64,000 nt of DNA from Aselliscus stoliczkanus (lineage: Eukaryota; Chordata; Mammalia; Chiroptera; Hipposideridae), in NCBI GenBank assembly GCA_033961575.1, contig CM066728.1, forward strand, positions 99,338,852-99,402,851, given 5' to 3'. Numbering within the stretch: the first letter of the stretch is position 1; each line of letters begins with the position of its first letter. The translations under genes and the position numbers were made by a program. This document shows, in pieces, positions 1 to 12,019 of this stretch. The notes beneath the pieces are model-generated. The model did no database searches, had not been told where the DNA came from, and saw only the letters and a program-made list of their open reading frames with translations.

Positions 1-214
1 TACAGACTGTAACAATTTGTATTCTTATCTAATTAATCCATTGAAGTGCCTACTAACTTAGTCACTGAATGAATGATATATAACCTAGTATTACTACATT
101 TCATTAATGACCATTGACAGAAAAAACAAAACAAACAAATAAACATCAAAAAATTCTAGCATATTATTTTCTAAAGTTACTTACCAAAATAAATGATCTC
201 CTGAAAATAACATA

Positions 215-1640
215 GAAATAAAGTGGTAATTATATAAAACTGAAAGCAGCAAATGAAACAGACAAACAAATAAAAACTCAAAGACACAGACAACATTTTA
301 GTGGTTACCAGAAGGTAAGGTGGAGGGGGCTGGTAGAGGAGGGTAAAGGGGGTAAATATATGGTGATGAAAGGAGAACAGACTCTGTGGGGGGTGCGGGG
401 GTCCAGCCTCCACGGAGTCCAGGGATTCCCTCTGGTGGGACGGCATCTATGAGGAAAAAGAAGCGAGTGGAGACACTGGAAAGAGTTTTGCAGGAGTGTC
501 ACACTTTATGGTTACAGCACGTCCCCTTTTATAGGGACGCTTGACCATTACCTCAATTACAAGTTATGTTTCACATGAGTTTGATGTTTTTTCTTTCTCA
601 AGGCTTTCACAGTCTTTATTTCCTTGTCATTGTTCTCTCCAGGGTAAACTGTGACCTATTCTACGTTTAAGGATTATCTTATCTTTTAATATGATGTTCA
701 CATTGCACCCAAACTCAATTTCTACTTATCACTTAAAGAATGGTTACCATGACTACCTTGACTATGTAGTAATTATTCTAAATTCCAGCAACTATTACAC
801 AATCGTAAGACTCACAGGTCGCATACCTGAGCTATTACTAAGAGACTAGGAGTGGCTGAGACTAAAATCTATTCCTTTGAGATAACTTAGAAGCTAAAAA
901 GGGGGTTTCAAACATTTCTTATCCTATGGAAAGCTATAGTATTTGCAATAGAGGGTAGCATCTGTGTCTCAGTCAAAGCCTCAGTATCTGTTGTTACAAC
1001 AATGTACAAGACAAAGAATTCAAATTAGACTATTGATTAACATTGCTCATGGTCAGTAAGTGTCTCTTATCAGAACTTTCATTGCTTGGAGAACTTTGGT
1101 CTCTAGGGAGACTTTTCATTGTGATTATCTTAGGCCATGTGAACTCAAGGGCTGATGTTATCATGAGTTTCTCACAGGCAGGCTGTCAGTTTCTCACTCA
1201 CAGGCTTTTTTGGCCGATGTGGCCAGAGGTCTGTGCCTCAGTTTCCAAGAGGCTTGAGTCCACTCTTTTTCAGTCCTGGGGTCCCCATTGGAACTGTAGC
1301 CTGGCTTGCGTTGTTTCCTCTTAGGAAATCTTACCCGTCATTGACTTACACAGCCATCTCTCATTGGGGTACCACAGGAACTTGCCATAAATGCAGTGAA
1401 AGTACTGTCTCCTATAGGATCTGATGTAGAGGAAAGACACATGGGTTCACAGGAGTGGAGACTATACCCAACCATGAAACCTTGTCACATATTGGGGTGC
1501 TGACGGCTCCCAACAGGGGGGTGGGGGAGTGAACACACAATGTAACGTATAGGTGGTGTTTTTTAGAACTGTGCACTTAAAACCTCTATAATTTTACAAA
1601 GCAATATCACCCCAATAAATATAATAAAAAAACTAAAGTA
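215..1640 (+). mobile_element. L1 retrotransposon 3' end, split by a solo LTR
   Basis: The left part (about 215-393) carries the L1 tail 'ttagtggttaccagaaggtaa' and 'aaatatatggtgatg...gaacagactctg'. The right part (1516-1640) resumes with 'gaacacacaatg', 'cacttaaaacctctataattt' and 'caccccaataaatata', then A-rich sequence. A full uninterrupted version of the same tail lies at 52490-52985, which shows that the two parts were once contiguous. Only the 3' end of ORF2 and the 3' UTR are represented and nothing is coding. The split by the LTR gives an order of events: L1 first, retrovirus later. Confidence 0.8.
394..1515 (-). mobile_element. Solo LTR, class II (betaretrovirus-like) ERV, family A
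   Basis: Read on the minus strand the element begins TGTTGGGAGCCG and ends CCCGCA, so it has the TG...CA ends of an LTR. It is flanked by a perfect 6-bp duplication GGGGGG (388-393 and 1516-1521), the length made by betaretroviral integrases. A TATA-like box (minus-strand CCTATAAAAGGGG, about 525-536) is followed by a weak polyadenylation signal. It aligns along its whole length with the LTR at 35266-36382, for example in the shared blocks 'gacactggaaagagtttt' and 'atgcag.gaaagt.ctgtctcct'. The start motif resembles that of rodent IAP LTRs. No internal sequence remains, so it arose by LTR-LTR recombination. An open frame at 1043-1324 on the other strand is not considered real. Confidence 0.88.
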
Positions 1641-3040
1641 AAATTAAACAAACAAACAAACATATCTGTACTTCTTCTAATTTGGAAAAATCAAACAAAT
1701 TCTTAACTCCCTTATCACTTATTTCTACATTATTAGTAATTATAAATGTATTTCAAATTTTTGCTGCATTTTTAAGAAATATGCACTTCTATTATAAATT
1801 ATTGAAATAAGATGGGTCGATTTAGTCTGGAATATGTTTGCTTCATCGAGGCATTCTGAAAATATTTGTTTGATAAAAAATACTTAAAATTTAAATAATT
1901 TAAAATAACAAAATAATTGTAGAAGCAAAATAAAAATGGTTTTACCTACAATCAGTTCTACTCTGATACCTGTTTTGAATAGATGTAAATTTGTTCCAAA
2001 AGGATAAATATAGTTGGGGACCATTAGTGTACATTGTGAGGGGTTTGCTTATGTGAAATTTTGAGCTACAGAAATAATAGATGAATGCAGAAAAATGCAC
2101 CCAGCTGAACCAAGCACATAGGAATACACAAAATGCAAACATGGGCTCATCTCAGATATATACCAGGTACCTTAGTTAACTACATGTCATGGGCCATGAC
2201 CATCTGCATTGGTGGCTACAACTTTCCAACTGATTACAGAGAACCCTCATTTCACCACTTCATAGCAACACACAGGCTGTACTTCCTCCAACATGTATTT
2301 CTACAAACACATTTCAGGTATTTTTTAAAGTAAAATGCCATATTTAATGAAGTATTTATGTATTTCACCATTTACTTTGTGTAAAATTATGCTTCCATTT
2401 TTATTAAGGTGAATTTTTTCTTCATGTGTACTGTGTCCTAAACCCTATTCTTCCCATAATTTTGGTGGTTTTATTACACAATAGTGCATGGCAGAGTAAT
2501 TTTTAAGAATATATCAAGTTTTAAGAATATATTACTTAGAGCAGAACTGATTATATGTGAGGTTTTGGTAAGCTTTGTCTTCAAAATAACAGATTAATCA
2601 ACACAATGTTGAGGAGTTTTAATAATTAAATATTAGCATACATAATTTGGTTATATGTAATCTTAGAAAAAAATTATAATGAAGTTTATAAGGATAGTAA
2701 TTAGAAATTGCACATAGGCCTATCACAAGTTTACTTATATAAATATTCATGTTATATTAGAATTAATTTCCATAAAACTTGTTATATATGTATATTAATT
2801 ATTAACTAAATATGGTCTTAGTAAATGATAGGATTTTTTTATCACTGTTGCTAATTCATTAAAAAATTTAATATTAAAGTTGGGTGCCAATTGTGGAATG
2901 ATTTATAAAGTGTATGTATTACTTTTGAAAATGGATAATCATCATAAAGAAGAAAATAATAGTTTGTATACATATATAATTTACGTACTATAAGTAATGT
3001 TTATTTTAAGATTAAAATAATGATTTAATAGATTTATATT
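1641..3040. other. AT-rich DNA without a recognised gene
   Basis: This stretch is strongly AT-rich with many homopolymer runs and stops in all frames. Two 66-codon open frames overlap near 2140 on opposite strands; neither has a recognisable motif. I see no repeat that I can name. Confidence 0.5.
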
Positions 3041-3049
3041 TACCTACCC

Positions 3050-3468
3050 TGGAGCCCTGCCCTGGCTGAATAATTCACACATTTCTTTCACGGGCAGATG
3101 TGATGCTGCGTCCCTTTCATTATTAGTCACACAAAAACTGTGGCTTCCATCTTGGGAGCTCTGTCACTCTAAAAAGAGATATGTCATGTGGAAACATGCT
3201 CAATGAAAAGCCCAAATGGCAAGAAACCAATGTCACCATTCAACATAGAGTGAGGACTGGTAACAACCATTTGACTGATGTTGGAAGTAGATTCACTCCC
3301 AGTTGTACCTTTAGATGATGGCAGCCCTTGCCAACCATCTGACTTCCGCCTGAACTGCAGGATCTAAATAAGCCTTGACCTAAAGAAACTGTGACATAGC
3401 AAATGTTTATTGTTTAAATCCACAAAGTTTTGGTGTAATAACTTCAGCATCCATAGATGACTAACACA
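3050..3468 (+). repeat. Old MaLR/MLT1-like LTR fragment
   Basis: The 3' portion reads 'aatgtttattgtttaaatccacaaagttttggtgtaataact' and ends '...gactaacaca', the pattern of old mammalian apparent-LTR (MaLR/MLT1-like) elements ending in CA. The middle ('catcttgggagctctgtcact', 'aaaagcccaaatggcaagaaacc') is also compatible. It is heavily diverged and non-coding. Family naming is from memory of the pattern and not from a search. Confidence 0.45.
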
Positions 3469-3645
3469 AGGGGTGATCTAGATACAGGAAGGCTTAGGTG
3501 AAAGGAAGATAAAGGTCAGATAAATTACAAACGTCATTCAGTGAAACTGAAGGATTTGAAGCTTCAGAGGTGGGAATAGAGGGGAAAAAAAAAAAGTCTA
3601 TCTGCGTGTTGCTAACAATTTAACAAAGCTCAAGATCCAGGAAGG

Positions 3646-4087
3646 CTCGGCTGGCCAAGTGGCGTGGCCCAGTGGTTAAGAGCTGGCTTGGGACACCAGC
3701 GACCCCTGTTTGGATCCCACATATGAGGGCCAGTGACACTGCCCTCTACAGCTAAGATGGTGAACAACAGCTCCATCTGGAACTGGGCTGCTGTGAGTCC
3801 CCGGGCGGCATAGCTGCAGCCCCTGCTGCAGTGGGCTGTCTTAGGCTACAGTGAGTGGCCGGCAGCCAGCATAAGCAGCTGGCAGCTGCTGTGAGTAGCC
3901 GTCCAGAGGCCAGCGACCGATCTGCCCAAGAAGAGCACAATGATGATACTAACATGGCCAGTGAAACAATGTCCTCCACAACTAGACTGAAGAACAAAAG
4001 GACAGCAACTTGTCTGTTCCCCTTCCCCGGTTTCCCAATGCTGTTCCCCTCCCTCAATTCCCCAATAAAATCTTTAAAAAAAAAAAA
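3646..4087 (+). mobile_element. Long composite tRNA-derived SINE, copy 1
   Basis: The head 'ctggccaagtggc...gtggttaagagctggctt' contains the A-box-like and B-box-like blocks of a tRNA-derived Pol III promoter and is followed by 'gagggccagtgacactgccctc'. Unlike the short copies it continues for about 330 bp of GC-rich body with repeated 'gctgcag/cagctg' words, then a pyrimidine block 'gttcccctccctcaattccc' and the tail 'caataaaatctttaaaaaa'. The tail holds AATAAA and a TCTTT Pol III terminator, the hallmark of T+ SINEs. An imperfect duplication, aagatccaggaaggc (about 3632-3645) and aagattgaggaaggc (4086-4100), marks its insertion. A second copy lies at 39852-40280. The open frames on both strands here are internal to the SINE and not genes. 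Confidence 0.85.
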
Positions 4088-4100
4088 GATTGAGGAAGGC

Positions 4101-5429
4101 AAACGCTTATATGCTCCTGGCAGAATAAATTATTCTATTCCTGGGTATAGCATTAAAAATTTCCCAAAGTGTAGAGATCAAGTGAGATGAGGGTTTCACC
4201 TCTGAATTCTAATACACAAGGCATGGGGAAATTTACCACAAGTAAATTTATGGTGCAAGCATTTGTGAGGTACAGAGGGAATGCATGAAAGCTCTCTCAT
4301 TTGACCAATTGATTGGTCGGTTGATTGATTAAGTGATTTGGAGGGGTGTTCATGGTAGCTTGTTTTCTTTGGGTAAGTATATTAAAAGTGTTTTCTATCT
4401 TTCGCCCCAGAATTCTATAATATAGTTAAAGTAAAAATATGTTTTCTTTTTCCTTATTTCCAAAAGCATACTGAGCAAGTTTTAATGGTATTATTAAGTT
4501 GGTAGAGAAAATAACCAACTATATAAACCCAGGTTTTCAGCCTATTCTTTTTAATACTTTCAGAATGATTCCAGAAGAACTGTGAGTAAATTGGATATTT
4601 ATATTCATTTTATGCTCTTTTATTGTGTCTCTGTAATAAATGAGACTTTTTTTTGTGCAAATATTGGAAGCTATTATTCTGTAGTTTGGAAAACCAATTT
4701 TGAACATCCAACTGGCAAGCACATATAAAACTACATAACATCACAGAAAACAGCAAAATAATAATTTAATAAACTTAGAAAACAAGCTATACACTTTGCT
4801 AAGCTTATCAAGGAAGATACAATTTTAATACCAATGAAATAAACTCCTACAAATTGATTTTTTTGTGTGTGCACTCAGCAGTGTAAACACAATTAAATTA
4901 TAAAGCCCTTACTTGTTCAAGAAAGACATTTTCTGTTTATATTCATGCTATTCGGGTGCTTTGGCTTCTGATAGTTTATTATATGAAACACTTGCATATT
5001 GGGAAAAAAAGAAATATAACAGCTCCAGTATTGGGATCCCTTATCACAGAGGATTATAAACTGTACATTTTCCTTAAACAAATAATATTATAATAGTTTT
5101 TCATTAAATGATATCATGAATGTCTTTCTGAAATAAATTATAATTATTATGAGACAAAGTTATACACTAGCAGGTGCTATAATTTAAAGAAAATGATAGC
5201 GAAATTGTTACCATGACAGTAATATGAAAATTAAAACTTGCATCTTTAAGTTTTTGTTTTTTTTTTATTCATAGAATAAAATTACATGCTAGTATGACCG
5301 TTCAAGATATGAAAAGCTTCCTGGCAAAATACAAGTTTATAAACCGCTGAATTCAATCATATAAACTTCACAAAAATCCTCTAAATTACTAATAGGATAA
5401 TAGAATCCCTGATTTTTCTTTTCTGTCTA
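4101..5429. other. AT-rich DNA without a recognised gene
   Basis: No gene, LTR or SINE is recognised. Short open frames have no recognisable domain. A purine/pyrimidine word repeat 'ttgattggtcggttgattgatt' at about 4308-4331 is a local simple repeat. Confidence 0.5.
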
Positions 5430-5549
5430 GTTTTTTTTTTTTTTTTTTTTTTTTGAGGGCAGTATCACTGGCCCTCATATGAGGGACTGAACCAGGGCCG
5501 CTGGCTTCCCAAGCCCGCGCGCTTAACCACCGCGCCACTCGGCCGGCCC
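5430..5549 (-). mobile_element. Short tRNA-derived SINE
   Basis: On the minus strand this reads GGCCGGCCGAGTGGCGCGGTGGTTAAG-type head, GGTTCAGTCCC-like B box, CATATGAGGGCCAGTGATACTGCCCTC, then a long A tail (T run on the plus strand). Flanks 'ctgtctagttttt' and 'ctctttttagttttt' look like a blurred target duplication. The tRNA-like part is the promoter of a retroposon and not a tRNA gene. Confidence 0.88.
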
Positions 5550-5904
5550 TCTTTTTAGTTTTTATTAATGTGTGTATGTGTGTGTGTTGGGGGAGTGACT
5601 GTACAACCTCTGATTTTCTGATGAGAAAACTGACTCCAAGATTATCACTTTGACACAAACCGTGCACTTAATCAGTTATGGTTTGGCATTCCACTTTTAC
5701 TGCTACCAAATTTGCACTCTTGACCAAATAATCAGTTATGTTCAGCTCTGTAATTGAATACTTAATAGCATATTTTCCCCACAATCTCTATCTGGTAGAT
5801 AAGGGAGAATACTGGTATCCTGGACCTACCTCACATAAACTAAATTAGACTTTAAAATGTGGTGACTCTGAAAGGATTTAATTTTGAGATTAAAACACAG
5901 ACTT

Positions 5905-5990
5905 TGGATGGTGAACACACAATATGTATTACAGAATTGTATACCTGAAACCTATGTATGGAACTTTACTAACAATTGTCACCCCTAAAA
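5905..5990 (+). mobile_element. L1 3' UTR fragment
   Basis: The segment reads 'ggtgaacacacaatatgtattacagaattgtatacctgaaacctatgta...actaacaattgtcacccc', the same 3' end seen at 52860-52985. It is a strongly 5'-truncated copy. Confidence 0.75.
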
Positions 5991-7689
5991 GCTTTAATTA
6001 GAAACAAAACAAAACAAATATGGTTTTTTGTTTGTTTGTTTGCTTGTTTTGTTTTGTTTTGGTGGAAGCAAGGTTCGGCACAACAGATTCAGCTCAGGGA
6101 AAATATTTTTCTACTCCATTCAGATTATGGAACAGGGGTAAGTTCAGCCACACCTGAATGTGGAGAGAGCAAGGTGACCTACGAGCAGCATATGATCGCT
6201 GAATATCACAGGCAGATAACCTTAGGTTAGAGTTGACCTGGTGGGAAGTTACAAACCATGGACAATTCCCCATGGACCTTGATGGGATTGGGCATCGATA
6301 TTTTTTGAAAATATCCCTGAAATTTTTTTTTTTTTTTTTTTTATGCAGACAAGGCTGAGAACCCATTTGAGCAATATAGTCAGGTTATTTTTTTTTTCCT
6401 TTCAGATATATGCAAACACCTTAGGTGAGCTGTAAAGTCTTCATAATCATCAGACATTCAGACTTTTTTTTTTACCTTACTATTTCACCATCTTCAAATG
6501 CTGCTTTCCATGCTCTCACATGACTGCCCAAGATCCTGGCACCGCAACCCCTTGTCCAAGAAACAGAAAAGCCAAAAAATAAGCTGCATCTCTCCCTTTA
6601 AATCAACTTCCCACAAGTTGCACACATTGCTTCCTTCATGGGCCATAAAGGCATTGCATGAGTCAAGCCTAGTGTTAAGAAAGGATTGGCAATGTAGTAT
6701 TTATTCCCGGTGATTATGTGTCCAGCTCAAAATTGGAAGATTTCTTTTTCTTTATTTTTACTGATGAAGAAAGTGAATTCATAGTAGAGCTAACCAGCAG
6801 TGTGCACAAGTCAATACTTATTTCATGATAGTTTTTATAAAATATGTGGCACCAGGATGTTTTGATTCATTAAAATTACTGGATTTTTGTTGCTTAATTG
6901 TGTACTTGCTTTTTTTTTTTTTTTTCTTTTCCTTTGGGAAGTGCTAGCAATTTGGTAATAGAATTGAAGCAAATACCTAGCTGGGCAAAAAAACGTAGTT
7001 GTAGAAAAGAGTAACTGTTGTTTGGTTACACTCAAACACATACATGGATTGTTTTTGCTGATTAATCTAGACCATTGAGGTAGAATATTTTATGTACCTA
7101 TCATTGTTGCCAGTAAGTTTTGATCTTTTTTCCGTAAGAATAAAAATTAGCTTAATGCAAAAATCCTTTTGGTAATTAAGCATAACCAAAAACCTTGTGC
7201 CACATCTTCACACATTCTCAACTATGGGTATCAGTAGTTGATAACCCTGGTCAGCGTCATAAACACTATTCCCAGGTGTCGCCCCTGACTCATTTGCTAG
7301 CTATTGGGGAAAACATGGAGCCAGGTGACTTGAGCATGGAGCCATATTGTAAGCACTACAGGTTTATAACTTCTAATTGAAAAATGTGTTCATAAATCAA
7401 GCTATATTCATGTGAATGCTTAATGTAGAATTTAATATATATTTTAATATGGTACATATTACAATATACAAAACCATGAGATAAAATTGTATGTTTCATT
7501 AAACTGTTTATTTTCTCATCTTTGCCTCATCATAGGCAAGGATCCAGCCCAATTATTTTTGTTGAGTAAAACAGCCATTCATTGGGCTGCAGGAACAAGA
7601 GGAATCAGGTAATGAAGCAATTTTAACAAAGCATAAAGAGTTAGGGGTATGTGAATATCTATTTAAGATACTACTTTAAATTATATTGG
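5991..7689. other. No gene recognised; A/T tracts
   Basis: This stretch contains several A or T runs (6321-6342, 6387-6400, 6909-6927) and (GTTTT)n/(TTTG)n at about 6020-6060. Two opposite-strand frames near 6094-6366 and a frame at 6498-6713 have no recognisable motif and are judged to be chance. The T runs could be tails of unidentified retroposons. Confidence 0.45.
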
Positions 7690-7709
7690 ATACATATATA
7701 TCATATATA

Positions 7710-7741
<32 letters not shown>
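7690..7741. repeat. (TA)n microsatellite
   Basis: Alternating TA dinucleotides, impure at the 5' end (tatatatcatatatattcatatatat) and pure for the last ~28 bases. Confidence 0.9.
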
Positions 7742-7744
<3 letters not shown>

Positions 7745-7995
7745 TTGCTTTCATTTTTTATTTGAACTTGTTTTTATAGGTTTTGGAGAGCATTGATTTG
7801 AGATATTTTTATTATTCTAATATGAGCAGTTGATACTTAAAATTCCTGTGTGATTAGAGATTTAGCCTTAGCCTGGGGATGTCAGTATGTTGCATTTTAA
7901 TACTTACTTAATTCAAAACAGCTTCAAATGTCCTACTGGATTTCTTTCTTCACCTATGCATCATTTAGAAGAGTTTATTATTTAATTTTAAAGTA

Positions 7996-8132
7996 TAGTA
8001 ATACTTTGGTTTGTGAGCATAATTCATTCTGGAAACAAACTACTCTTATTGCAAGACATCACTCATTTATCAAGTTAAAATGCATTACAAAGATTTGCTC
8101 CTCTTGTGGGACACTTACAAACCAAGTTACTT
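7996..8132. mobile_element. Probable MITE (small DNA transposon) with inverted ends
   Basis: The left end 'agtaatactttggtttgtgagc' and the reverse complement of the right end 'aagtaacttggtttgtaagtg' match over about 20 bases. The element is about 135 bp and has no coding capacity, as expected for a non-autonomous Tc1/mariner- or hAT-like element. The frame at 7928-8215 runs across it and is not a gene. Confidence 0.5.
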
Positions 8133-8184
8133 GCAATTTAAGGTTTTCTCATATCTTTCTTAATCTTTTCTGTTCTGTTTTAAT

Positions 8185-9200
8185 ACCACTGTGGTCAGAA
8201 AATAAATTTGCATGATATTCATTTTTTTTTAGTTTGCTTTTCTGAAGCATGTTTTAGGACTCAGCATATTATCTATTTTGGAAAATTTTCTGTGTGCACT
8301 TTAAAATAATGTGTGCTGTGCTATTATTGTCTAGAGTATTCTATGAATTTTAATTAGAGTAAGTTATTTAAGAGTATTGTCCAAATCTTCTATATATTTA
8401 CTTACATTTCTTCTACATTTTTATCAGTTACTGAGAGAAGCATGTTAAATTTTTCTATTGTGGTTGTGAATTTCTCAGTTTCCTCTTTCATGTCTAGCAG
8501 GTTTCTCTTATTGTATTTTGATGACTGTAGTTAGACAGATACATATTTAGAATCATAACATCTTTCTAATGAATTGGCCACTTTGTAATTATGAAATAGA
8601 TCTCTTTATCCCTGTTGTAATATTCTTTCTTCTGGATAATACTTTGTGTAATATCAACATAACTATCCCAGTTTTATTTTGACAAATGTGCATGTTTTTA
8701 TGTATATTACTTTCCATCCTTTATTTTGCTATATATTTTATTGTTTTTGTTTGTTTGTTTTTAGCTGAGCCATCCTACCACCTTTTGGCAGCTTAGCAGC
8801 AGCTCAGCTCAGGCTGCGAATTGAACTGCTGTTGCTCAGAGCTCAGCTCGCACTCTTGAGCAAGCTCTTAACCAACTGAGCCACTCGGCTGGCCCTTACT
8901 ATGTATTTTAACATTATGTTTCTTATATACAACATAAAGCTGGTTCTTATTTTGTTTTAATACAATATGAGAGTTTCTGTCTTTGAATTGCTCAACTTAT
9001 AATATTAACATTTAATGTACTTACTGATATGGTAGCATTAAAACTTACCACCTTGCTAATTATTTTCTGTTTTCCATTTGATATTGTTATTGTCTTTTTC
9101 TTCCTGTTTTTGTATTAATTACCTTTAAATTATATTTTATCTCCACTATTGACTTATTTATAGATTTCTTAAATTTCTGTTTTATCTATAGTTTGCAATA
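8185..9200. repeat. Old L1-derived sequence, interrupted by a SINE
   Basis: Blocks such as 'cactgtggtcagaaaataaatt', 'aattttctgtgtgcactttaaaataatgtgtgctgtgct', 'cagtttcctctttcatgtctagcagg' and 'cttatatacaacataaagctggttcttattttgtttt' match in order the pattern of an ancient mammalian L1 (L1M-type) segment that I recall. It is heavily mutated. The SINE at 8741-8897 splits it, so the L1 is the older element. Confidence 0.5.
8741..8897 (-). mobile_element. tRNA-derived SINE of a second family
   Basis: On the minus strand it starts GGGCCAGCCGAGTGGCTCAGTTGGTTAAGAGC, a tRNA-like head, and continues with repeated 'gagctgagctctgagcaacagcagttc' and 'gcagcctgagctgagctgctgc' words before a short A-rich tail. 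The B-box-like 'gttcaattcgc' is visible. The body differs from the GAGGGCCAGTGACACTGCC family. 'ctatatatttta' before and 'ctatgtatttta' after look like its target duplication. A truncated copy lies in provirus B at about 16775-16885. Confidence 0.75.
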
Positions 9201-10920
9201 TACATCTTAATCAGTGCATCTTTTAGTGTGAAAGAAAACATCTCAGTATATTACATAATATATTAGGAGGAGAGAGCTTTCAATTTTAAAAAAGCCAGAT
9301 TTACAATTTTGAATGTTAAATCATTAACAAAAACATGATGTATAAATCTGCCATATGCTTTGCAATCTTAATTTTTCAAATCTTTAGCTATAATAATTAA
9401 ACAGAGAACCTGTTTTAAAAAAAAAGACTATCATACACTTTTGGCAGAAAAGTGGCAACCTGGCATGGAAAACTAGAATTTAACTGTAAAATTTACAGAA
9501 GGGGTGAAACATTAAAGCAAAGTAAAATGGAAAACACAGCATATTTAAATCAATAAGTTAAGAACCAAATTCTTTAATTTAATCATTTCATAAAGACAGA
9601 TAGAACATACATTGTTTTTATGAATACTTTCTTTTTAGCATACTCTTCTTTTTTAAATTGTCAGTTGAATAGTGGTATATGTCATTAGGCATTACAATTT
9701 CTTAGTTGCTATGAAATTGATTTGTTTTGAGTTCCTCATCTCACATTCCTCTTGTTTTCTTAATTTTGCATGGTTAGCAAATGGCTAGTAAGGTTAGATG
9801 ATAATTTAATCAAGGAATATAGGGAAATTGATCCTTGTAAATAGTACCCTTTTTAGACTTATGGGAATTTTAAGAGCAAAGCATGCTAGAAAGACAAAAA
9901 TAAGTAAATCTCTTAAAGTTTGCGCCTTGTTTTCCATTATATACCCTTTCTTATTCTTGTTGCTTGGGAAAATATTGTCATTGAAATAGACTGTTTTGTG
10001 AAGCTTCCCATATTCTCTAAAAATATATACCAAACCTATCTGTCTTCGGTTTAATTTAAACACAGAATATGTAACATTTCTTGTTTAATATTTCTATCAC
10101 ACTATTAGCATAAGAAGCATACATTAAGAAATTTTAAAGACAAACTTTTTGTTCTATTTAAAATATTTTTTTCTGACAAAATGGATATATTGATTTCAAT
10201 AAGAGGAAAATAGATTCCCCTGATAAGAAATCTAAAGACCTCTTTTATAACAAATACATTTTCCTATTCCCATACTTCAATGGAAACTGAAATATTAAAA
10301 TTTAAACAAATCTCAACAAACACATAATTTTAGAACTTAAAAAAACTAAAACTACTTCTGAATTGGTCCTTAAAATTTGGGAAAGACAAAGTTATTTTTT
10401 TCCCCTGCCTCCTATTTCTTTAGCTTTTAATGGCCCTTTTCCCTTAACCTCAAAAACACTTGTGATTTCAGCATGTGGCCTTTCTGGGCCCAAACCTGCT
10501 TTTTATAGGTACTGTTTTGGTTACCATTTCCCTAGTGGGCATTAAACCAGCTTGTCTGAAATATATCATAAACATTTGCATTCCTGGAAAGCTGATTCTA
10601 TACCAATACCCCTTGAAGAATTAGCAGAAATTCAATCAGGTAAATCTCTATATCATCACAACATTTCAGGATGGAAGAGAGTACTGGTGCTGGCTTTAGC
10701 CTCACATAACAGTATTAATGACATGGATGAGTGAACAAATATCATGGAAAGGAAAAACATAAGTATTAAATATGCAGGGTATGCAGAAACAAATAAACTG
10801 GAAGGCAACACCTGTGAAATGACCTAGAGAGGTTAAAAAAATTAGTGGTTGTGCACTGTTTTTCTAGCTATCAAATGATTAGATCATTAACCGATAAAAA
10901 AGTAAATTAAACCTCTACTC
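9201..10920. other. AT-rich DNA without a recognised gene
   Basis: Frames at 9806-10063 (minus), 10363-10545 and 10552-10734 (plus) are short and have no domain I recognise. The 10363-10734 stretch is less AT-rich than its surroundings and might be an unidentified old repeat, but I cannot name it. Confidence 0.4.
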
Positions 10921-10929
10921 CATCCATGA

Positions 10930-11340
10930 AATGGTCTTCCCAAAAAGACATGTGACCACCTGACACCCCACAAAATATTTACAACATTATTAATTATATT
11001 CCCCGAACTGTCTTTCATATCCCTGTGGCAATATTGTAGTTACCTATTTTTGCTGTCTAATCCCTCACTGCACTGTATACCTGAAACGGAGGTTGTATAC
11101 CAACTGTAATTGAATATGTAGATAGTCACCGGATGTGGATTATACTGTGGAAGGGAGTCAGAGGAAGAGTAATAGATATGTATGATATGGGGGGGAGGAG
11201 TGGGGTGGCCAAATGGGGGAGGGGGGGTTGTCACTTTGAGGGGTAAAAGTATAACTATTGCACTGTGTTGTACACCTGAAACTAATTAAAAATACATAAA
11301 TTAAAAAAATAATAAATAAATAAATAAATAAATAAATAAA
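10930..11340 (+). mobile_element. Retroposon 3' end (L1-like) with (TAAA)n tail
   Basis: The segment has two similar end blocks: 'gcactgtatacctgaaac' (about 11070) and 'gcactgtgttgtacacctgaaactaatt' (about 11260), followed by a (TAAA)n run to 11340. The block 'acctgaaac' is shared with the L1 3' ends elsewhere in the window. A G-rich stretch (11190-11230) lies between. It is non-coding; the minus-strand frames here are artefacts of the C- and T-rich complement. Confidence 0.5.
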
Positions 11341-11971
11341 TGGAGCAATGATGGTTAAACCAGAGGTGATGAAGGCATTATATACCATGGTGCATTGTTA
11401 CATAGTACAGTGTTTCATGGAAATTTCTAAAGCTTTAAATCATACCAAATCATAAAACCAAACCAAAAGATGTAGTTCTTTATTCTTAACTGAGAGGATA
11501 AATTATTTATGTGAGAGTATATTAAAGCTCACATAAATAACATGAGTAATTTTATTGTGAATATTTTATAGCATTCAAATAATGTGATATATTACCAACT
11601 CTGGGTATTCATTAATTTTAATCAATAATTGATAATATACAGTTTGCAATAAATCATGATCTAATACCTTTTCTTTTCTAACTTTCATATTGGAGATTTT
11701 TCCCTCTATTCATAGGTTGTGGGTTAAAATTATTGTCAGTCTTTTTCAACTTATTTTGAAATTTTTTCAGATGAAAGTCATACAAATATTTTATAAATCT
11801 AATTATAATAAAGTAAATTTTTATTAATTATTTTTATTTTGGAAATAATCTGTTATATCTCAGATTCAGAGCATAATTATTTTGATGGCCCAATATTTCT
11901 TTTTCTGTTGTATTATAATTTAAATTATATATATATCTTCTAAATTATAATATAGCAAAAAAAACATATGA

Positions 11972-11982
11972 TACACACACAT

Positions 11983-12017
<35 letters not shown>
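11972..12017. repeat. (CA)n microsatellite
   Basis: ACAC repeats with one 'atgcaa' interruption, ending in a pure run of about 30 bases. Confidence 0.93.

Positions 12018-12019
<2 letters not shown>

Noticed and set aside
1043..1424. Open frames in the solo LTR, considered as an LTR-encoded accessory gene like that of MMTV
   Set aside because: They run antisense to the LTR, are short, and the paired LTR at 35266-36382 does not keep them.
3752..4190. Two opposite-strand open frames over 100 codons
   Set aside because: Both are inside the long SINE; the same frames recur in copy 2 at 39819-40270, as expected for a repeat.
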